Shown here in pieces: positions 60,500-64,000 of a stretch of 64,000 nucleotides of DNA. Each line of letters opens with the position of its first letter. The stretch's first letter is position 1. The stretch comes from Nitrospirota bacterium (GTDB lineage: Bacteria; Nitrospirota; Nitrospiria; Nitrospirales; Nitrospiraceae): assembly GCA_030684575.1 (NCBI GenBank), contig JAUXVD010000008.1:372001-436000 (forward strand). The letters run 5' to 3'. Below the pieces are notes generated by a model. It searched no databases. It was not told where the DNA came from and saw only the letters and a list, made by a program, of their open reading frames with translations. Both the position numbers and the translations under genes were made by a program.

Positions 60500-60535
60500 G
60501 GTGCCATTCCCTGTACGAACACGGATGAACGCCGG

Positions 60536-60892
60536 TTAAGCACAACCGCCTTCTTTGATCGGCCGTACCTCGATGCTCCCGTACTGGGCTGCGGGAAACT
60601 TCGAGGCGATCCGTACGGCGTCGTTCAGGTCTCTGACATCGATCAGGAGATACCCGCCCAGTTGTTCCTTCGTCTCGGCGAAGGGTCCATCGGTCGTTGA
60701 GACTTTCCCTCCGCGCACCCGCACCGTCGTCGCGGTCTCCACCGGGTGGAGTGGTGAGGCCGCGATGAATTGGCCATTTTGTTGCAGTTCGTCACAGTAG
60801 GCCATGGACTCGTTCGAGAGCACAATCCGCTCACTTTGCGGCATGGCGTGGAGTGTGGTTTCTTCGAGGTAGATTAAGCATAGGTATTTCAT
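60536..60892 (-). CDS. YciI/DGPF-domain protein
   Basis: A 118-residue paralogue of the next gene: MKYLCLIYLEETTL and STTDGPFAETKEQLGGYLLI. It ends GGCA. Same operon, 36 bp before the next DGPF gene. Confidence 0.9.
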   Translation of the reverse strand: MKYLCLIYLEETTLHAMPQSERIVLSNESMAYCDELQQNGQFIAASPLHPVETATTVRVRGGKVSTTDGPFAETKEQLGGYLLIDVRDLNDAVRIASKFPAAQYGSIEVRPIKEGGCA

Positions 60893-60936
60893 GGCAGGCT
60901 CCTGATGAGTGATGTGTGAAATCTCTCTTTCAGCCG

Positions 60937-61350
60937 TCAGGCTGCTTTTTCGTTCGGCTCCCAGAGTGCGAAGACGTTATGTTCCGTGTCCTCACAGATC
61001 GCAAAGTAACCCATGTGCGGCACGGCAGTTTTTGATTTGCAGACAGACCCGCCGAGTTTTGTGACCTTGGTTAGGGCCTTGCCAATCGATGGGACCGTCA
61101 CATAGACCGTGATGGATTGCCCAGGATGCATCCGGGGCAAGAGTCCACCGTCCGGCGAAGCATCTTTTCCGCCGGTGTCGATGTGCCAATAGTCGGCAAC
61201 GGCTGTCGACAACTCTGCGAATTTCCACCCGAACAACGAGCGATAAAATGTCTTCGCCCGTCCGAGATCATCGGCGGGAACGTCGAACCAGCAGATGCTG
61301 GCCACTGGCCGGGATGGTGTCACCTTCCGTTTCTGAATACGTTTCGCCAT
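60937..61350 (-). CDS. VOC-family protein
   Basis: A 137-residue glyoxalase-fold protein with SICWFDVPADDLGRAKTFYR and GYFAICEDTEHNVFALWEPN. This is the Streptomyces-hydroxylase-like VOC type found in DGPF clusters. ATG 61350 has GGAGG. First gene after the ECF42-type site. Confidence 0.9.
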   Translation of the reverse strand: MAKRIQKRKVTPSRPVASICWFDVPADDLGRAKTFYRSLFGWKFAELSTAVADYWHIDTGGKDASPDGGLLPRMHPGQSITVYVTVPSIGKALTKVTKLGGSVCKSKTAVPHMGYFAICEDTEHNVFALWEPNEKAA

Positions 61351-61390
61351 GGCATCCTCCAACATCGGTACGTCTTGCTGTCATGAGATA

Positions 61391-61416
61391 GTCGTTGGGA
61401 ACTCTGAATATCGACA
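61391..61416 (-). promoter_or_regulatory. Candidate ECF42 promoter (VOC-DGPF operon)
   Basis: On the minus strand TGTCGA (61416-61411), 16 bp, CGAC (61394-61391), then TAT. It lies about 40 bp before the VOC gene and 70 bp after the sigma-factor gene, so it would drive the VOC-DGPF-DGPF-propeller-MoaD operon. Confidence 0.65.
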
Positions 61417-61487
61417 TCAGCCGTCCACCTTCGAGGTGGGACGAGTTATTTCTGCTTGATCAATGACTTATGAATGGGGGCGGTGAA

Positions 61488-62756
61488 TCACGAGCCGGTC
61501 GAGCCCGGTAGCTCGTTCAGCCGTTTCTCCAAAAACCGCCGTTCCGGTTCCTGCTGCGTCAGGCTCAGGGCTCGCTGGTAAGAGGTGCGGGCCTCGTTCG
61601 TCCGTCCTAGCCGCCGGCAGAGATCCGCCCGCGCGGCATGTGCCAAGTGATAGGTGTCCAGATCTCCTGTCTTCAAGATGGTATCGATCAGGTCCAAACC
61701 GGCTGACGGACCGTCTCGCATGGCGACGGCGACGGCGCTATTCAGCTCGATCACCGGTGAAGGACAGGCCTGAAGCAGCAAGCCATAGAGCGCGACGATC
61801 TGGGCCCAATCCGTAGCCAGGGCGGCGGGCGCTTGCGTATGCACCGCAGCAATCGCTCCCTGGATGGTATAGGGGCCGACCTGACCCTGGGACATGGCCT
61901 GTCTGACGAGCGCGACTCCTTCCATGATCTGGTCTCGATTCCACAGAGCGCGATCTTGATCCTCTAATAAAATGAGTTCGCCGGTTGCGGTGGCGCGCGC
62001 GGCCTTCCGGGAGTCCTGCAAGAGCATCAATCCTAGCAATCCCGTCGATTCCGACTGCGGGAGCAAGGTATTCAGCAGTCGGCCTAAGCGAATCGCTTCC
62101 CCACAGAGATCGTGCCGCGTCACGGCTTCACCGAATGAGGCCGAGTATCCTTCGTTGAAGACGAGGTAGACCACGCGGAGCACGGCGTCCCATCGGTCCG
62201 GCAGTTCTTTCTCGGATGGTACCTCATAGGGAATGCGCGCGTCGCGGATCTTGGCCTTGGCCCGCACGATCCGCTGCGCGACGGTGGCCGGTTTTGTCAG
62301 GAATGCCCGCGCGATCTCTTCAGTCGTGAGACCGCAGACTTCGCGCAGGGTCATGGCGGCCTGGGCTTCAGGCGCGAGGGCGGGATGACAACATGTGAAG
62401 ATCAATCGGAGCCGGTCGTCCTCGAGGTGTTCGTCCTCCTGCTGTTCGGTCTCAATTGTGGCTGTGGGTTCCGTTTCCTTTGCCAATTCTGCCACAGACG
62501 CATCATGCCGGGCGCGACGGCGCATCCCGTCGATGGCTTTGAAACGTCCAGTCGAAACGAGCCAAGCTCTCGGATTGGCCGGCACACCGTCTCGCGCCCA
62601 TTGCTCGACCGCCACGGCAAAGGCTTCGTGCAAGGCCTCTTCGGCAGCGTCGAAGTCGCCAAGCAGGCGTATCAGCGTCGCGAGCACCTGTCGCGACTCA
62701 GCGCGATAGATCGTCTCCACCACTGTCCTCGTCCGACTGGAGGCCTCGTCGCTCAT
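61488..62756 (-). CDS. ECF42-type RNA polymerase sigma factor with TPR-like C-terminus
   Basis: A 422-residue sigma factor. Region 2 (GDFDAAEEALHEAFAVAVEQ with WLVSTGRFKAIDGMRR) and region 4 (MTLREVCGLTTEEIARAFL) lie in the first 185 residues. The long C-terminal extension (DUF6596, then TPR-like helices; ELNSAVAVAMRDGPSAGLDL) marks the ECF42 group. No anti-sigma gene is near, in keeping with that group, where the extension controls activity. DGPF genes, its usual targets, follow directly. Confidence 0.93.
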   Translation of the reverse strand: MSDEASSRTRTVVETIYRAESRQVLATLIRLLGDFDAAEEALHEAFAVAVEQWARDGVPANPRAWLVSTGRFKAIDGMRRRARHDASVAELAKETEPTATIETEQQEDEHLEDDRLRLIFTCCHPALAPEAQAAMTLREVCGLTTEEIARAFLTKPATVAQRIVRAKAKIRDARIPYEVPSEKELPDRWDAVLRVVYLVFNEGYSASFGEAVTRHDLCGEAIRLGRLLNTLLPQSESTGLLGLMLLQDSRKAARATATGELILLEDQDRALWNRDQIMEGVALVRQAMSQGQVGPYTIQGAIAAVHTQAPAALATDWAQIVALYGLLLQACPSPVIELNSAVAVAMRDGPSAGLDLIDTILKTGDLDTYHLAHAARADLCRRLGRTNEARTSYQRALSLTQQEPERRFLEKRLNELPGSTGS

Positions 62757-62782
62757 CGGTTGGGGTATCTCTCCAAGAAAAG

Positions 62783-63273
62783 TCAGTCGAGGATCGACAA
62801 CGCGGTCTTCGCGGTCTGTCTCGCCACGTCGGCCGGCGTGCCGGCTTTGATCATGACGATGGTCCCTTGCATCATCGTGACCAGGACCCGGGCCAACGCG
62901 CGCGGGTCTTTGTGTTTCGCAAGTTCCCCTTCGTGCTTCGCGCGTGAAAGCAGCCGAAAGAAGCCCTCTTCCACTATCTGCAACCGTCTCGACATTTTCA
63001 GGGCGATGTCTTTCTCATGTGGACCCAGTTTTACCAGCGTGTTGGTCATTATTCCACCTTGGCGTAATGGATCGGAGAGGCCGAATTCCAGCATGGCGCC
63101 GATGAACTGGCGGATGAGAGGAAGTGCCAGGCCCGCTGGCTCAAGATGGAGAGCCTGCTGCCGATGTCGCTACTGGAGCAATAGAGGTCCATGGCTTTCA
63201 AGAACAGTGCGCGGTTGTCGCCGAAGGTGGCGTAGAGGCTACCGCGATTGAGGCCCGCCGCATTGAGCAGACA
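62783..63273 (-). pseudogene. Decayed tetR-family regulator gene
   Basis: On the minus strand one frame reads LLNAAGLNRGSLYATFGDNR then ALFLKAMDLYC, the second half of a TetR DNA-binding domain, right after a TAG at 63276-63274. A different frame carries GLALPLIRQFIGAMLEFGLS through to ALSILD at 62783, the ligand domain. The first HTH helix is missing and a frameshift lies about 63140-63190. So it is a remnant; a 103-residue ORF (62783-63094) is its C-terminal piece. Confidence 0.8.
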
Positions 63274-63464
63274 CTAATCGATGCGTGAAGATCGTGCCAT
63301 GCCGTTGTCAGTACGAGGCCTACGTAGTTCTAGGGAACCCTTTTGTTTTCTATACAATCGCGCTCGCGGTGTAATACAACGTCACAGTTGCCGAATGCCG
63401 ACAATCCGGATGGGAGAATGCCGGGCAGGGGCGATGTCATTCGTTGTCTAGGTGGAGTTTGCGC

Positions 63465-63902
63465 ATGAAGCAGATCTTGGAATATCTACGGTCGTACGGG
63501 AAATCGTTACTGGGGAAGGCAGGCGTGCCTGCAGTCGAGCACGCGATGCATGATGTCTCGTGGCAGGGCAGACCTGCTCTTCGGGTTGAGCGCCGGCGGG
63601 AAGTTCGACATGCGAGAATCAGTCCCTGTACCTATGGCTTGATGCGTTCGGTGGATCGCGATGGTGTGATACTCGAAGAGGGGTATGGCACGGCAGTGAG
63701 CCTCAGCCCGACCGGACTGCGGCTCCTGCTCGGCGTCGCTCCGTCCACAGGGCAGCTTCTGGAAATCCAAACCGGTAACTCAGCGATCAAGAATGCAGTC
63801 TGTCTGGCAGAAGTCTGTTGGACGAAACCCCTGAGGCAAGAGTCGCAGGGTGCGCTCTACCTCGTCGGCTGTCGTGTGAGCTTCGGCAGTACGCATGCGT
63901 GA
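63465..63902 (+). CDS. PilZ-like domain protein
   Basis: A 145-residue protein. VERRREVRHARISPCTYG has the Arg-rich start and TAVSLSPTGLRLLL the (D/S)xSxxG motif of PilZ domains, which bind cyclic di-GMP. The Arg pair is present, but the aspartate of DxSxxG is Ser, so binding is uncertain. ATG 63465 has AGGTGGAG upstream; a TTG at 63444 is open. It ends the block of leftward genes. Confidence 0.7.
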   Translation: MKQILEYLRSYGKSLLGKAGVPAVEHAMHDVSWQGRPALRVERRREVRHARISPCTYGLMRSVDRDGVILEEGYGTAVSLSPTGLRLLLGVAPSTGQLLEIQTGNSAIKNAVCLAEVCWTKPLRQESQGALYLVGCRVSFGSTHA

Positions 63903-63960
63903 GGCAGCTCATGCCCTGTGTGGCTAGCCATCTTCTTTCCTTCAGCCTGCTCCCGGCCTC

Positions 63961-64000
63961 CTAAAAATCGTATAGATGATCGAACTGCACCCCTTCCTTC
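63961..64000 (-). CDS. Possible C-terminal end of a leftward gene (partial)
   Basis: On the minus strand one frame runs in from the window edge and ends KEGVQFDHLYDF-stop at 63963-63961. Twelve residues are too few to name. It would be convergent with the PilZ-like gene. Confidence 0.3.
   Translation of the reverse strand, partial: KEGVQFDHLYDF

Noticed and set aside
62794-62799. TGTCGA (minus strand) in front of the sigma-factor gene as an autoregulated ECF42 promoter
   Set aside because: No CGAC or CGTC follows at 15-18 bp, and the hexamer is part of the old tetR coding sequence.
1-64000. tRNA, rRNA, CRISPR, insertion sequence or prophage
   Set aside because: I looked in the few non-coding gaps and for transposase- or phage-like proteins; nothing fits. 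Short RNA genes could still be missed by eye.

Overview
The window reads as chromosomal DNA of a free-living, Gram-negative, high-GC bacterium. Signs of an outer membrane are lipoproteins with lipoboxes, an Slt-type transglycosylase, a tripartite RND pump and an Blc-type lipocalin. Gene content (cytochrome P460, AURKAIP1/COX24-type small ribosomal protein, three-cysteine LarE, arsenosugar genes, DGPF/ECF42 clusters) and a 123-bp palindromic intergenic element of a kind I associate with Nitrospira genomes point to the Nitrospirota. That assignment is an inference from gene content, not a computed placement. I see no rRNA, tRNA, CRISPR array, insertion sequence or phage module.

Left part (1-34.5 kb), mostly housekeeping. 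Secreted proteins and lipoproteins, a lipocalin and an aldo/keto reductase (1-4.5 kb); an ABC exporter, a DUF gene and a tiny ribosomal-protein gene (4.6-6.8 kb); nadB and a lytic transglycosylase with overlapping 3' ends (7.4-9.8 kb); pabB with a class IV aminotransferase (9.9-12.2 kb); the F0 half of ATP synthase only (atpZ/I, atpB, atpE, atpF; 12.4-14.3 kb); larE, an active/inactive pair of M16 peptidases and rlmN (14.3-19.0 kb); slt, zapB-like and zapA, then rny-ymdB-xseA-xseB-tlyA (19.1-27.5 kb); a sugar epimerase, rhodanese, cutA, M23 peptidase, fhs and hflKC (27.6-34.5 kb).

Middle (34.5-40.8 kb): an arsenic island. arsR-acr3-arsC run rightwards behind a promoter whose spacer is an ArsR-like palindrome. 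arsM-arsS-pit run leftwards. Together they give arsenate reduction, arsenite efflux, and arsenite methylation leading to arsenosugar. A cytochrome P460 lipoprotein follows.

Right part (41-63.3 kb): a long, almost entirely leftward accessory block. It holds (a) an RND efflux operon with a three-GAF sigma-54 activator upstream, a near-consensus -24/-12 promoter and a perfect 9-bp-arm palindrome as probable activator site, with a diiron metallo-beta-lactamase-fold protein and a STAS protein placed between the RND permease and the outer-membrane factor; (b) an ECF42-type sigma factor with a C-terminal TPR-like extension plus three YciI/DGPF genes, two VOC genes, DUF1428, DUF1579, TfoX and methyltransferase genes; (c) two paralogous two-gene cassettes of a BNR/beta-propeller protein overlapping a MoaD/ThiS-like protein by 4 bp. 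Three sites of the form TGTCGA-N16/17-CGAC lie in front of DGPF/VOC genes of this block and look like the promoters of the ECF42 sigma factor. Two decayed genes (a frameshifted small membrane protein and a tetR remnant) lie in the same block. The most novel candidates are the duplicated propeller-MoaD cassette tied to the ECF42 regulon, and the sigma-54 RND operon carrying a diiron protein.
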